DNA of 64,000 nucleotides, taken from positions 310,001 through 374,000 of the forward strand of contig NZ_BIML01000004.1 of the NCBI RefSeq assembly GCF_004001065.1, read 5' to 3'. Each line of letters starts with the position of its first letter. Positions within the stretch are counted from its first letter, which is position 1. Made by a program: the position numbers and the translations under genes. This document shows positions 16,196 to 24,914 of the stretch, in pieces. This stretch comes from Paenibacillus xylaniclasticus (GTDB lineage: Bacteria > Bacillota > Bacilli > Paenibacillales > Paenibacillaceae). The notes beneath the pieces were generated by a model. That model saw nothing but the letters and a program-made list of their open reading frames with translations, was not told where the DNA came from and did not search any database.

Positions 16196-17962
16196 ATGTT
16201 CTTAATTCGCAAATATAGAGCCCGTTATGGGAAGTCCTTCGGCATCGCAATCTTGTTCCTGATGCTGGAGGCGTTGGCCGACTTGCTGCAGCCGGCGATT
16301 CTGGCTCATATTATCGATAAGGGAGTCGTACCCGGCGATATGGAGGTTGTATATCGAAGCGGGGTTATCATGCTGCTCATTACTTGTATGGGCGCAGTTG
16401 CAGCAAGTACAAGAAATGTGCTGTCAAGCCGTGTGTCTCAGCGGTTCGGGGCTGAGCTTCGAGGCGATTTGTATCAGAAAGTGCAAACGCTGTCATATGC
16501 GTCGATTGATAAGCTGGACAGAGCATCACTCATTACGCGATTAACGAACGACGTCACGCAAATTCAGAACTTTGTGAACGGCTTGATGCGAATATTCGTA
16601 AAAGCGCCGCTGCTCGGTATCGGTGCGGTTATTATGGCTGTTCGGCTCAATCCGCCATTGTCCGTCGTGCTGCTCGCCGTCGTACCGATCGTCGCATTTT
16701 TAATAATTATGAATCTTCGTATCGGCTTTCCAAGGTTCGCCCGTGTTCAGCAATCGCTGGACCGGCTGAACGGCTATACGCGTGATTTTTTGTCCGGTAT
16801 TCGGGTTGTAAAAGCGTTCAATCGTTATGAGGATGAAGCAGAGAAGTTTGAAGCCGCCAATGAATCGTATCGGTCGGCTAACGAAACCGCGATGAGAGCA
16901 ATGGCGTTATTCAATCCGCTTATTGCGCTTACCGTCAATATAGGGATTGTTGCCATACTGTGGGTTGGCGGCGTCCGAATCGATGGCGGCCATATGCAGC
17001 CAGGGCATGTTGTAGCATTCATTAACTATATGCTGCAAATCTTGTTCTCTCTCATGACAATCTCGATGGTGTTCAATATGTTCGTACGAGCTAAATCCTC
17101 AGCAGGTCGCGTTATTGAAGTGTTCGACAAGCCGGAACGTCCATCGGGCAAGTTAATGCTGAAGCAGGAAAGAGCGGCGGATTCTGTTCCTAATGGCGAG
17201 GCGGTAAGGTTTGACCGCGTAAGCTTCTCGTATGACGGACCAGGTGGAGAGGCCGTGCTGCACGATATTTCGTTCCACTGCAGGCCAGGTGAAACGGTCG
17301 GTATCATTGGCTCTACCGGTTCTGGTAAAAGCACCCTTGTCAGCCTCATCCCACGTTTCTATGAAGCCACTTCTGGCAGCATCTATGTTCAGGGCAGAAA
17401 TATTGCGGATATTGATCCTGTATCCCTGCGCAGCACAATTGCGATCGTACCGCAGCAGGTTGTTCTGTTCTCTGGTACGGTAGAAGACAATATCCGTTGG
17501 GGCAATGAGCAGGCGACGGAGGAACAGATTTGGGAAGCAGCACGTGCCGCGGCGGCAGATGAATTTATTACAGCGCAGCCAGACGGCTACCGCTCACTCG
17601 TCGGGCAGGGCGGTGTCAATTTCTCGGGCGGTCAGAAGCAGCGTCTGTCTATTGCGCGGGCGCTCGTACGTAAGCCGGACATCCTAATTCTCGACGATTG
17701 TACGAGCGCGCTTGACGTGTTGACGGAAGCGAGAATCAAACAATCGCTTAAGCAGATCAGCGGTCATACGACTTGCTTGCTTATTGCTCAGCGAATAACG
17801 TCAGTCATGGATGCTGATCGGATTATTGTGATGGATAACGGTAGAATCGTGTCAATCGGTGTACATAGTCAGCTGCTTCAGCAGTGCAAAGTGTACCAAG
17901 AGATATTCCGTTCACAGTGGGGAAAGGAGGCCGACCAGCATGCCGCAGCAGCCCAATCGTAA
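16196..17962 (+). CDS. Heterodimeric ABC exporter, subunit with degenerate ATP site
   Basis: A 588-residue half-transporter: six transmembrane helices (residues about 15-300) followed by an ATPase domain. It has Walker A GSTGSGKST, an intact signature FSGGQ and Walker B LILDDC. The catalytic Glu after Walker B is Asp, as in the degenerate subunit of BmrCD/TM287-288-type drug exporters. It overlaps the partner gene by 23 bp, so the two are translationally coupled. It probably exports lipophilic compounds; the substrate is unknown. The ATG has AGAAAGGGATGAGAGG upstream. Confidence 0.87.
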   Translation: MFLIRKYRARYGKSFGIAILFLMLEALADLLQPAILAHIIDKGVVPGDMEVVYRSGVIMLLITCMGAVAASTRNVLSSRVSQRFGAELRGDLYQKVQTLSYASIDKLDRASLITRLTNDVTQIQNFVNGLMRIFVKAPLLGIGAVIMAVRLNPPLSVVLLAVVPIVAFLIIMNLRIGFPRFARVQQSLDRLNGYTRDFLSGIRVVKAFNRYEDEAEKFEAANESYRSANETAMRAMALFNPLIALTVNIGIVAILWVGGVRIDGGHMQPGHVVAFINYMLQILFSLMTISMVFNMFVRAKSSAGRVIEVFDKPERPSGKLMLKQERAADSVPNGEAVRFDRVSFSYDGPGGEAVLHDISFHCRPGETVGIIGSTGSGKSTLVSLIPRFYEATSGSIYVQGRNIADIDPVSLRSTIAIVPQQVVLFSGTVEDNIRWGNEQATEEQIWEAARAAAADEFITAQPDGYRSLVGQGGVNFSGGQKQRLSIARALVRKPDILILDDCTSALDVLTEARIKQSLKQISGHTTCLLIAQRITSVMDADRIIVMDNGRIVSIGVHSQLLQQCKVYQEIFRSQWGKEADQHAAAAQS

Positions 17963-19826
17963 CAGCAGTTCAGTACATAAATCTGAGGTGAACATGCCGA
18001 TCGGTCATCGCCCTGGCGGCTTCGGAGGTCGTCCTGGCGGCCCGGTTGCAAAACCGAAAAATATGGTTGGTTCACTTAGAAGGCTGTGGCAATTCATCGG
18101 TCATGAGCGAGGTAAGCTATCGGTCATTTTTTTGCTCGTTATCGTCTCAGCCGGAATTGGTCTGGCTGCGCCGTACTGGATCGGACGGGCTGTCGATGCG
18201 ATGGAAGGGGGCAACACTCATGTTGACTTTGAACTGCTGCGAATGGTTCTTATCGCATTAGCAGCTGCTTATGTGACTGATGCATGCATCGGCTTCATTC
18301 AAGGCCGAGCAATGGCAGGTATTGCACAGCGAATTGTTCTTCGGCTTCGTCGGACGTTGTACCGGAAGCTTCAGAAGCTGCCTGTTGCGTATTTTGACAG
18401 CCGTCGTCATGGAGATGTAATGAGCCGGTTGTCGAACGATATTGATAATGTTAGCAATACGATTTCGCAATCGACGATACAGCTGATGGCGGGAGTACTC
18501 AGCATCGTTGGTGCGCTCGTCATGATGCTGATACTAAGTCCAACGCTTACACTGGCTAGCTTGATAACGGTTCCACTTGTCTTTGGTCTGACAAGAATGA
18601 TCGCCCGCCGCACGCGGGAGCTGTTCAAGGCGCAGCAGACACAGCTTGGTGCGCTTAATGGGCATATTGAAGAGACAATTACTGGTGTGCAGATCGTACA
18701 AGCGTTTAATCAAGAGCAGCGTGCAATTTCTGAATTTAATGAGATTAATTATAAACTATGTGAAACGAGCACGAAGGCGCAAATTTGGTCAGGGCTGCTT
18801 ATGCCGCTTCTTAGTGTAATAAGTAATATCGGTTTTGCATCCGTTGCAATCGTCGGTGGTATTCTTGGCGTCAAAGGGCATGTATCGGTAGGTGTGATAG
18901 CGAGCTTCATGACGTATTCCAGACAATTTGTCCGTCCATTGAACGATATCGCGGCGACATTCAACGTGCTGCAATCGGGTCTGGCTGGTGCGGAACGGGT
19001 GTTCGAAGCGCTTGATGAACAAGAAGAGCAGGAGGATGCGCCTCATTCGGTAGAGATGAAGTCGCCCGCAGGCCGAGTGGAATTCCAGAACGTTACGTTC
19101 GGGTATAAGCCTGAGGAGCCAATTCTAAACCAAATCAGCTTCGTAGCAGAGGCCGGTACTTCGACGGCGATTATAGGATCGACCGGCGCGGGCAAAACAA
19201 CAATTATTCAATTGCTAACCCGGTTTTATGAACCGACGGGCGGGAAAGTGACGATCGACGGACGAGAGCTGACGGAGTATACGCGTGACAGCCTTCGCCG
19301 CAGCTTTGGCGTTGTGCTGCAGGATACGTACTTGTTCTCGGGGACAATCCGCGATAACTTAAAGTATGGCAATCCGGAAGCGACCGATGAGGAGATGATT
19401 GAAGCGGCCAAGCTGGCCAACGCTGACGCATTCATTCAGCGGCTGCCTGCACGATATGATACCGCGTTGGCTGAGAATGGCAGCAGCTTAAGTCAAGGTC
19501 AGCGGCAGTTACTCGCAATCGCAAGAGTAATGCTGGCGAAGCCGTCAATGCTTATTCTGGACGAAGCAACCAGCAGCATTGACACGCGAACGGAGCTTCA
19601 CATTCAGGAAGCGTTGGCGAAGCTGATGAAGGGCCGAACTAGCTTTATCATTGCGCATCGACTTAATACGATTCGCGACGCAGATTGCATTATGGTCATC
19701 GACAAGGGAACAATTGTGGAGCGCGGCAGCCATGATGAGCTGATGGAGGCGAAAGGCGCATATTACCGGATGATGAGCAGCATGCCTGTGAAAGGTGAGG
19801 CATCCGCTGAACTGGCGAACGGGTGA
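17940..19826 (+). CDS. Heterodimeric ABC exporter, catalytic subunit
   Basis: A 628-residue half-transporter. It carries a 45-residue Gly/Pro/Lys-rich N-terminal extension, then six transmembrane helices and an ATPase. Walker A is GSTGAGKTT and Walker B LILDEATSSID has the catalytic Glu, but the signature is altered (LSQGQ instead of LSGGQ). Together with the Asp in the partner this gives one working and one degenerate ATP site. I choose ATG 17940 because AAAGGAGG is at ideal distance; the frame upstream of it lies within the first subunit's gene. The tandem repeat array follows 17 bp after the stop. Confidence 0.87.
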   Translation: MPQQPNRNSSSVHKSEVNMPIGHRPGGFGGRPGGPVAKPKNMVGSLRRLWQFIGHERGKLSVIFLLVIVSAGIGLAAPYWIGRAVDAMEGGNTHVDFELLRMVLIALAAAYVTDACIGFIQGRAMAGIAQRIVLRLRRTLYRKLQKLPVAYFDSRRHGDVMSRLSNDIDNVSNTISQSTIQLMAGVLSIVGALVMMLILSPTLTLASLITVPLVFGLTRMIARRTRELFKAQQTQLGALNGHIEETITGVQIVQAFNQEQRAISEFNEINYKLCETSTKAQIWSGLLMPLLSVISNIGFASVAIVGGILGVKGHVSVGVIASFMTYSRQFVRPLNDIAATFNVLQSGLAGAERVFEALDEQEEQEDAPHSVEMKSPAGRVEFQNVTFGYKPEEPILNQISFVAEAGTSTAIIGSTGAGKTTIIQLLTRFYEPTGGKVTIDGRELTEYTRDSLRRSFGVVLQDTYLFSGTIRDNLKYGNPEATDEEMIEAAKLANADAFIQRLPARYDTALAENGSSLSQGQRQLLAIARVMLAKPSMLILDEATSSIDTRTELHIQEALAKLMKGRTSFIIAHRLNTIRDADCIMVIDKGTIVERGSHDELMEAKGAYYRMMSSMPVKGEASAELANG

Positions 19827-19843
19827 AAGCAGTGAGCATGGGT

Positions 19844-20106
19844 GCCGTCGAGGGCCGTAACGACACGAAAGTGTGTCGTAAGGGAGGACAGCGAAGCCGT
19901 CGAGGGCTGTAACGACACGAAAGGGTGTCGTACGGGAGAGTCGGCGAAGCCGGTAGGGGCCGTAACGACACGAAAGCGTGTCGTAAGGGAGAGCCAGCGA
20001 AGCCGTCGAGGGCCGTAACGACACGAAAGCGTGTCGTAAGGGAGAGCCAGCGGAGCCCGCCGGGTCGTAACGACACAATAAAGTGTCGTAAACGAAAGCC
20101 AGCGGA
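19844..20106. repeat. Tandem array of five 52-53 bp palindromic repeats
   Basis: Unit starts are 19844, 19896, 19949, 20002 and 20055, with a partial sixth at 20107. Each unit has a hairpin core ACGACAC-loop-GTGTCGT. The 7-bp stem is unchanged in all five units. The loop varies: GAAAGT, GAAAGG, GAAAGC, GAAAGC, AATAAA. Spacers read roughly GGGAGAGCCAGCGAAGCC. The array fills the gap between the convergent exporter and lipoprotein genes. Long frames through it on the minus strand are artefacts of the repeat. Confidence 0.85.
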
Positions 20107-20162
20107 GCCCGCAAAACCAGTTAGTGAAACGGATTGCGAACCGCCGCTTATCTCTACTCACC

Positions 20163-20729
20163 TTAGGACGGCATCGGTGTCGGCGTCGGTGCGGCGTAGC
20201 CAGTTTTATAGGAGTCGTCAATGGAAATGCGAATTTCCTTCACTGATTTTCCTTCTTTAAGCATTAAGGCGGTTTGGAAAGCCGTCTCTATGCATACGTC
20301 GCATTTGGTGCCGTGATCATCCCACACGACGGAGCCGTCATCATGAATCTCGTGAATAAAACAATCCAAATTGCTCCTATGACCGGCGCTGCCGCCGCAG
20401 CCGCAATAGCAAGGAATCGATTCTAGCGTACTGCGTAAAGTAGCCGCCGTTTGATAGGCCAAACTTACTTCATCCGGAAGCCCGCTTAGAAACGAAGGGA
20501 GTACGTCAAGCGATTCGGTCGTTTCCTGCAGGTCACCATTAACGGCATATTGAATATGACCGTGTTCATGCTCTTTTGCTTCATGGTCATGACCAGCACT
20601 TCGGTCCGATAACGATTGGGAATCGGTACCGCATCCCGTCAGAAGAATGGTGCCCACGCATAGTGTGCCGGTTATTGCTGCGGCAAGCATTGCTCGGTGA
20701 AATCGTTCTCTATATATAAATGCCTGCAT
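20163..20729 (-). CDS. PCYCGC-motif lipoprotein
   Basis: A 188-residue lipoprotein with a signal peptide and lipobox LLTGC (Cys33), then a His-rich stretch (GHDHEAKEHEHGH). It carries the diagnostic PCYCGCGG motif near residue 106, followed by further Cys/His (DCFIHEI, KCDVCIET). This is the PF13798-type PCYCGC family of Bacillales, of unknown function. The Cys/His content suggests metal or heme binding on the outer face of the membrane. It ends ATPTPMPS immediately beside the repeat array. The HAD gene lies 24 bp upstream, so they may be cotranscribed. Confidence 0.82.
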   Translation of the reverse strand: MQAFIYRERFHRAMLAAAITGTLCVGTILLTGCGTDSQSLSDRSAGHDHEAKEHEHGHIQYAVNGDLQETTESLDVLPSFLSGLPDEVSLAYQTAATLRSTLESIPCYCGCGGSAGHRSNLDCFIHEIHDDGSVVWDDHGTKCDVCIETAFQTALMLKEGKSVKEIRISIDDSYKTGYAAPTPTPMPS

Positions 20730-20753
20730 GTGAATCCTCTCTTTCGAGTCAGA

Positions 20754-21371
20754 TTATTTCATAGCCAATAATGGCTCTACCTTGCTAATCCATTTGCCCT
20801 CAACATCGGCAAGAAGCGTGGACCATCCGAACAATTCTGCCTGCTGTAAATTCGTTGTTGAATCGTCTACGAATAGTATGGGGGCTTCTATTCCGATTGA
20901 TTGCTCTGCGATTCGGTAAATGGCTTCATTCGGCTTAAAGCATCCGGACTGGCTTGAGATGGTAACGGTACGAAACAGTTCAATATAATCCTCCAGTTTG
21001 GGCAGCAGCCATTCATGCCGGTGGTTGCTTAACAGATGGAGATCCGCAATCCGGCTCCATTTATGGAGGTACGTGAGTGCGGGGAGAGGGACGAGACAAT
21101 CCATCAGCAGAGCTTGTCCGGCTTCAGGCGATATAGAAGGGCAATAGAATGCGATCCAGCTCCAAAATTGTTCCTCCGTCAGTACACCTGACCATAGATC
21201 ATCCCGAATTTCAGATTTATAGCGTGCTCGAACTACCGCATAATCCACACCGCTTCTTGTCACTGCCTCGGTCCAAAAAGCGGGCGTCAAGTTCGAAAGC
21301 AGCACGCCGCCAACATCGAGCACGAGCTGCGGACGCAGGGCAGGCGATACGGTACTTGATAGATTTGTCAT
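20754..21371 (-). CDS. HAD-superfamily hydrolase
   Basis: A 205-residue HAD protein. Motif I is LDVGGVL, the DxGGV form seen in YihX-like and related subfamily IA proteins. Motif II LLSNHRHEW, motif III Lys (FKPNEAIY) and motif IV FVDDS are present. It is likely a cytosolic phosphatase of unknown substrate. The ATG has GGAAAGGATCAG upstream. It is divergent from the lactonase gene at 21522. Confidence 0.78.
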   Translation of the reverse strand: MTNLSSTVSPALRPQLVLDVGGVLLSNLTPAFWTEAVTRSGVDYAVVRARYKSEIRDDLWSGVLTEEQFWSWIAFYCPSISPEAGQALLMDCLVPLPALTYLHKWSRIADLHLLSNHRHEWLLPKLEDYIELFRTVTISSQSGCFKPNEAIYRIAEQSIGIEAPILFVDDSTTNLQQAELFGWSTLLADVEGKWISKVEPLLAMK

Positions 21372-21444
21372 TTGTATTCACTGATCCTTTCCGGCATTCA
21401 TCATACCACGATCAAGGCGAACAAAGAAGACGATACGCTGCTCA

Positions 21445-21474
21445 TTGTGTTTAGACGGACAGTGCCTATATAAT
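21445..21474 (+). promoter_or_regulatory. Promoter of the lactonase gene
   Basis: TTGTGT (21445-21450), an 18-base spacer and TATAAT (21469-21474), 48 bp before the start codon. Confidence 0.5.
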
Positions 21475-21521
21475 CTAAGAGGATAGAAGTAAGCGCTAGT
21501 ACATAGCTTTTAGGAGGAGAA

Positions 21522-22604
21522 ATGATGACGAACGCCACGAACCGGATGCTCGTATTTACGGGCTCGTATGCCGATACGACAGGAAGCGGCCTATATGTGT
21601 ATCAATTTGATGAAGAGAAAGAGCAACTGACGCTGCTTCACGAATACGGCGGCCTTAAGAACCCGACGTTTTTGAACGTTGACCTGCAGAATAACCGGCT
21701 GTATGCGATCACGGAAGGCGTGTCGGAAAGTGGGGCCAAGACCGGCGATGCAGCAGCATATGACATCGATCCGGTATCAGGAGCGTTGACGATGCTGAAC
21801 CGCGGCCAGACTGTTGATTCGACGACGTGCCATATTGCGCGCGATAAGGACAGTAAGCATATTATTGTAACCAGCTATCACGGCGGTATGGTTGGTCTAG
21901 TGGGATTGACGGAGGATGGACAAATTGGTGAGCGTCTTGATTCCAAGCAGCACGATGGCAAGGGGACTCATCCAGAGCGTCAGGACCGACCGCACCCGCA
22001 TTCGTCAACTTTCAGTCCAGACGGACGGTTCGTATATGTGCAGGATCTAGGTCTCGATGTAATTGTACAATATGCGATCGACAACGATAAGCTAGTACGG
22101 ATCGGCGAGACGGTGCTGCATCCTGGAGCAGGTCCGCGTCATATGACATTCCACCCGAACGCGCCGTATACGTTCGTCATTAATGAAGTCGATTCGACGG
22201 TGACTGTATTTAAACACGATGCACAGTCCGGCTCGCTGACCGCAGTGCAGACGATCTCGACTCTTCCACCTGAAGGGTTCGACGGCGAAAATACTTGTGC
22301 GGAAATTACTGTCTCCCGCGACGGCCGATTCGTATATGGCTCTAACCGAGGACATGACAGCATCGTTGTCTATTCGTTTGATGAGGCAGCAGGGACTCTT
22401 GCTGTCCTGCAAATCGTGTCCGTTGAAGGCCGTCATCCGCGCCACTTTGCATTGACGCCGAGCGGCAATCATTTACTTGCGGCGAATAAGGACAGTAACA
22501 ATATTACTGTATTCCGAGTGAATCGTGACACCGGCGCAATCGCGTATACGGGCAGCAGTGCTGCCTTATCGATGCCGGTATGCGTGCTGCCGTGTTACTA
22601 TTAA
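21522..22604 (+). CDS. Lactonase family protein (6-phosphogluconolactonase type)
   Basis: A 360-residue seven-bladed beta-propeller of the YbhE/Pgl lactonase family. Recurrent blade motifs are seen: FTGSYADT, HPHSSTFSPDGRFVYVQDLG, GPRHMTFHPN, SRDGRFVYGSNRGHDSIVVY and GRHPRHFALTPSGNHLLAANKDSNNITVF. Members hydrolyse 6-phosphogluconolactone in the oxidative pentose phosphate pathway, though many paralogues have other lactone substrates. The ribosome binding site is TAGGAGGAG. It is monocistronic and closed by a terminator. Confidence 0.85.
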   Translation: MMTNATNRMLVFTGSYADTTGSGLYVYQFDEEKEQLTLLHEYGGLKNPTFLNVDLQNNRLYAITEGVSESGAKTGDAAAYDIDPVSGALTMLNRGQTVDSTTCHIARDKDSKHIIVTSYHGGMVGLVGLTEDGQIGERLDSKQHDGKGTHPERQDRPHPHSSTFSPDGRFVYVQDLGLDVIVQYAIDNDKLVRIGETVLHPGAGPRHMTFHPNAPYTFVINEVDSTVTVFKHDAQSGSLTAVQTISTLPPEGFDGENTCAEITVSRDGRFVYGSNRGHDSIVVYSFDEAAGTLAVLQIVSVEGRHPRHFALTPSGNHLLAANKDSNNITVFRVNRDTGAIAYTGSSAALSMPVCVLPCYY

Positions 22605-22610
22605 AAGAAA

Positions 22611-22648
22611 AGAAGCTGAGCTGCGACAACCGTCGCGGCTCAGCTTCT
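22611..22648. terminator. Bidirectional intrinsic terminator
   Basis: Perfect 11-bp arms AGAAGCTGAGC (22611-22621) and GCTCAGCTTCT (22638-22648) enclose an inner GCGAC/GTCGC stem. It lies between convergent genes. Confidence 0.8.
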
Positions 22649-22649
22649 A

Positions 22650-23174
22650 TTATTTCACTCGCTTGAAGCCCTCTTCCTTCAAATACTCAACGGCTTCAGC
22701 CATCGTCTCAAAGGCGGAGTCGAGCGCGTCTAGTGCCCATACGTACCATAAATCTGCGTCATCCTCATATCGAAGCACTAACGTATTGCCCTGCTTATCT
22801 TGCCACAGCTGCTGCTGTTGAACATCGGCTGTTCCTTGAGTTAGAGCAGCTTCTTCAGCATTTCCGCTTGCGGCGGGAGCGGGCTTTGAAGGATCCGGTA
22901 CGCTCAGTGAACTAATCGAGCGCTCCAGCAAAGATCGCAGCTCGGCTTCATCTAAATCGCGGATGTTCACCAGTCCTTTGGCATCCTTACGTTCGTCATC
23001 AAGCAGCCCGGCATATACATAACCGTTACCGTTCGGATGAAGATGGTAAACGACATTTTTCCTCTCGTGCAAGCTTTCTTCATATTGAAAATTGATGCGG
23101 CCAAGCGATACGTCCTTGCGCTGCAGCTGCGGGAACGATTGAATGATGGATAGCTTCTGTTCGAAAGTTAGCAT
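22650..23174 (-). CDS. Conserved hypothetical protein, possible stress/ribosome-accessory type
   Basis: A 174-residue soluble protein with no family I can name. Its N-terminal 80 residues (MLTFEQKLSIIQSFPQLQR...) look like a small alpha/beta domain. A Pro/Ala/Gln-rich linker (about 90-115) leads to a C-terminal domain with LWYVWALDALDSAFETMAEAVEYL. Start ATG 23174 is chosen for its GGGAGGAAC site; the frame stays open to 23267 without one. Function is unknown; the call wording is only a placeholder for a cytosolic protein. Confidence 0.6.
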   Translation of the reverse strand: MLTFEQKLSIIQSFPQLQRKDVSLGRINFQYEESLHERKNVVYHLHPNGNGYVYAGLLDDERKDAKGLVNIRDLDEAELRSLLERSISSLSVPDPSKPAPAASGNAEEAALTQGTADVQQQQLWQDKQGNTLVLRYEDDADLWYVWALDALDSAFETMAEAVEYLKEEGFKRVK

Positions 23175-23311
23175 AGTTCCTCCCGGTCGTTGAACCGTTA
23201 TTGAATTGCCTGTCATTATAGCACAGGTGAAGCGGTTCGTCCAAGATATGGAGCCATAGCTCGTCATGAGAAAGTCACGCCAGCGTTAGTGAATAGGTCA
23301 CCAGAATGACG

Positions 23312-23339
23312 TTGATGCTATCTGTTTTGAAGCTATAAT
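23312..23339 (+). promoter_or_regulatory. Strong promoter upstream of candidate small RNA
   Basis: TTGATG (23312-23317), a 16-base spacer and a perfect TATAAT (23334-23339). The nearest start codon on this strand is over 200 bp away and a terminator intervenes. Confidence 0.65.
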
Positions 23340-23345
23340 AAAAAC

Positions 23346-23436
23346 CGACCCCCTTCCTCCCCTCCCTATAGAGTTATAAGTGTTGTCCCAACGGCCTGTG
23401 GATCGTCATGAAGACGGTCTACGGGCTGTTTTCTTT
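23346..23436 (+). ncRNA. Candidate C-rich small regulatory RNA
   Basis: The expected start is about 7 bases after the -10 box at 23334. The roughly 90-nt transcript would carry an unpaired C/U-rich tract (about 23347-23368, with CCUCCCCUCCCU) complementary to Shine-Dalgarno sequences. It ends in a 16-bp stem (23392-23407 with 23413-23428, four G-U pairs, loop AUGAA) followed by TTTTCTTT. That layout is typical of C-rich Gram-positive sRNAs such as the Rsa and FsrA types. No homologue is claimed. The alternative is an attenuated leader of the histidine kinase gene. Confidence 0.5.
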
Positions 23437-23552
23437 ATCTATGAACTTCGGCTAGCGGTTCGCTAACGTAGTTACGGTTCGCTGCCAAATATGCTAGGAT
23501 GAGGATGGTGCTATCTATTATTGCATTCGACAATCGGAGATAGGATGGTCAT

Positions 23553-24914
23553 ATGCTGTACTATATGTTTGCACTTCTTACAGCTTCGCTTGTCGTCATC
23601 GTACATGATCCACGCAAGGAAGCGAACCGGTGGGCCTCATTATTTCTTCTGTTCGCCGCTTCTGGCGGGAGTTCAGAGCTGCTTACGCAGCATGGATATG
23701 ATGGGTGGGCAGCTGCGGTCATGTTTATTAATCAGACCTTAACGCCTTATGGACTACTTGTCTTTATGCTCGTCTATACAAACAGAATGAAAGAGCTCCG
23801 GACAAGAACACAGTGGCTGGTCAAAATCGTGCTGCTGCTGCCTGTCGTCATCATGGCTGCGGTTACACCATTCACGCCGAAACCGTCATTTGACTACACC
23901 TTCATGCTCATATGGACCGGCCCTTATTATGCAAGCGCAATCTGGCTGCTCCTATCTGCTTACCGGAAGGAGACGGACCGTGAACGTAAACGTTCGTTGT
24001 TCTTAACCTCGTTAATTATGGTGCCGACACTGGTCGCGGTTATTTTGTTTATTGTAATCGCGCGGAGCATCTACCCGGAATTTGATTTTTTCAAATATAT
24101 GGCTGGCTTTTTAACCTATTCAATCGCTGTGGCACTGCCGGGCGTATTCGTATATGGGGTGCTCGGTGTGAAGCTGAAGTTCGAGCGGGATTCGATGGAG
24201 ACGGCGATGTCGGCTATGGGCTCCGGCGCCTCGCTGCTGCAGCATACTGTTAAAAATGAAATCGGTAAAATAGCAATAAGCGCTGACATATTGAAGCACG
24301 TGATCGAACAATATGGCCTGCCCGCTGAAGCGGCGGAGCAGCTTCGTATTATAGAGAACGCCTCGGATCAAATGATGGCGATGGCGCAGCGGATGAGAGA
24401 GCGGATGAGCATCATTACTTTCTCGCCTCAGCCTTGCCGTCTTGACCGGCTGCTGGATACTTTGCTGGACACCTATAGAAAGCGATGCATGGAACAACAG
24501 ATCTGCATCGAGACCGATTATGCCATCCGTCCCATTATTCGCTGCGATGCTGTCCATGCTCGAGAAGCCATAGGTAACCTGCTTGCGAACGCCATGGAAG
24601 CGATGCCGGGAGGAGGGCAACTGAAGGTGTCGGTACATAGTCGAAGGAGAGGCGTCGTCCTCGCTGTGCAGGACTCGGGAGCGGGCATAGCTCCAGCGCA
24701 GCTGTCGCGTGTGTTAGAGCCTTTCTACAGTACGAAACAGCGGGTCGGCAATTACGGGTTAGGTTTATCGTATGTCTACCTGGTCATGCAAAGAAGCGGA
24801 GGGTCGGTAAATATGATGAGCCGGCCTGGAGTCGGGACGACGGTTCAGCTTTGGTTTCCGCGTTCGACTGTCATACGAATGAACGAGCACAGAGAGGTGA
24901 CTTGCGATGCTTGA
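23553..24914 (+). CDS. Membrane sensor histidine kinase
   Basis: A 453-residue kinase. About seven hydrophobic segments fill residues 1-205 as an uncharacterised membrane sensor. The phospho-acceptor is probably His231 (LLQHTVKNEIGKI). The ATPase domain has the N box AIGNLLANAMEAM, G1 QDSGAGI and G2 YGLGLSYVYLVM. The H box differs from the HisKA_3 type that usually serves NarL-type regulators. It overlaps the response regulator gene by 8 bp. The ribosome binding site is AGATAGGATGG. The signal sensed is unknown. Confidence 0.87.
   Translation: MLYYMFALLTASLVVIVHDPRKEANRWASLFLLFAASGGSSELLTQHGYDGWAAAVMFINQTLTPYGLLVFMLVYTNRMKELRTRTQWLVKIVLLLPVVIMAAVTPFTPKPSFDYTFMLIWTGPYYASAIWLLLSAYRKETDRERKRSLFLTSLIMVPTLVAVILFIVIARSIYPEFDFFKYMAGFLTYSIAVALPGVFVYGVLGVKLKFERDSMETAMSAMGSGASLLQHTVKNEIGKIAISADILKHVIEQYGLPAEAAEQLRIIENASDQMMAMAQRMRERMSIITFSPQPCRLDRLLDTLLDTYRKRCMEQQICIETDYAIRPIIRCDAVHAREAIGNLLANAMEAMPGGGQLKVSVHSRRRGVVLAVQDSGAGIAPAQLSRVLEPFYSTKQRVGNYGLGLSYVYLVMQRSGGSVNMMSRPGVGTTVQLWFPRSTVIRMNEHREVTCDA

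Noticed and set aside
19844-20106. CRISPR array or a repeat-rich protein gene
   Set aside because: Spacers between the palindromes are nearly the same in all units, and the open frames on the minus strand only reflect the repeat unit; no ribosome binding site is present.
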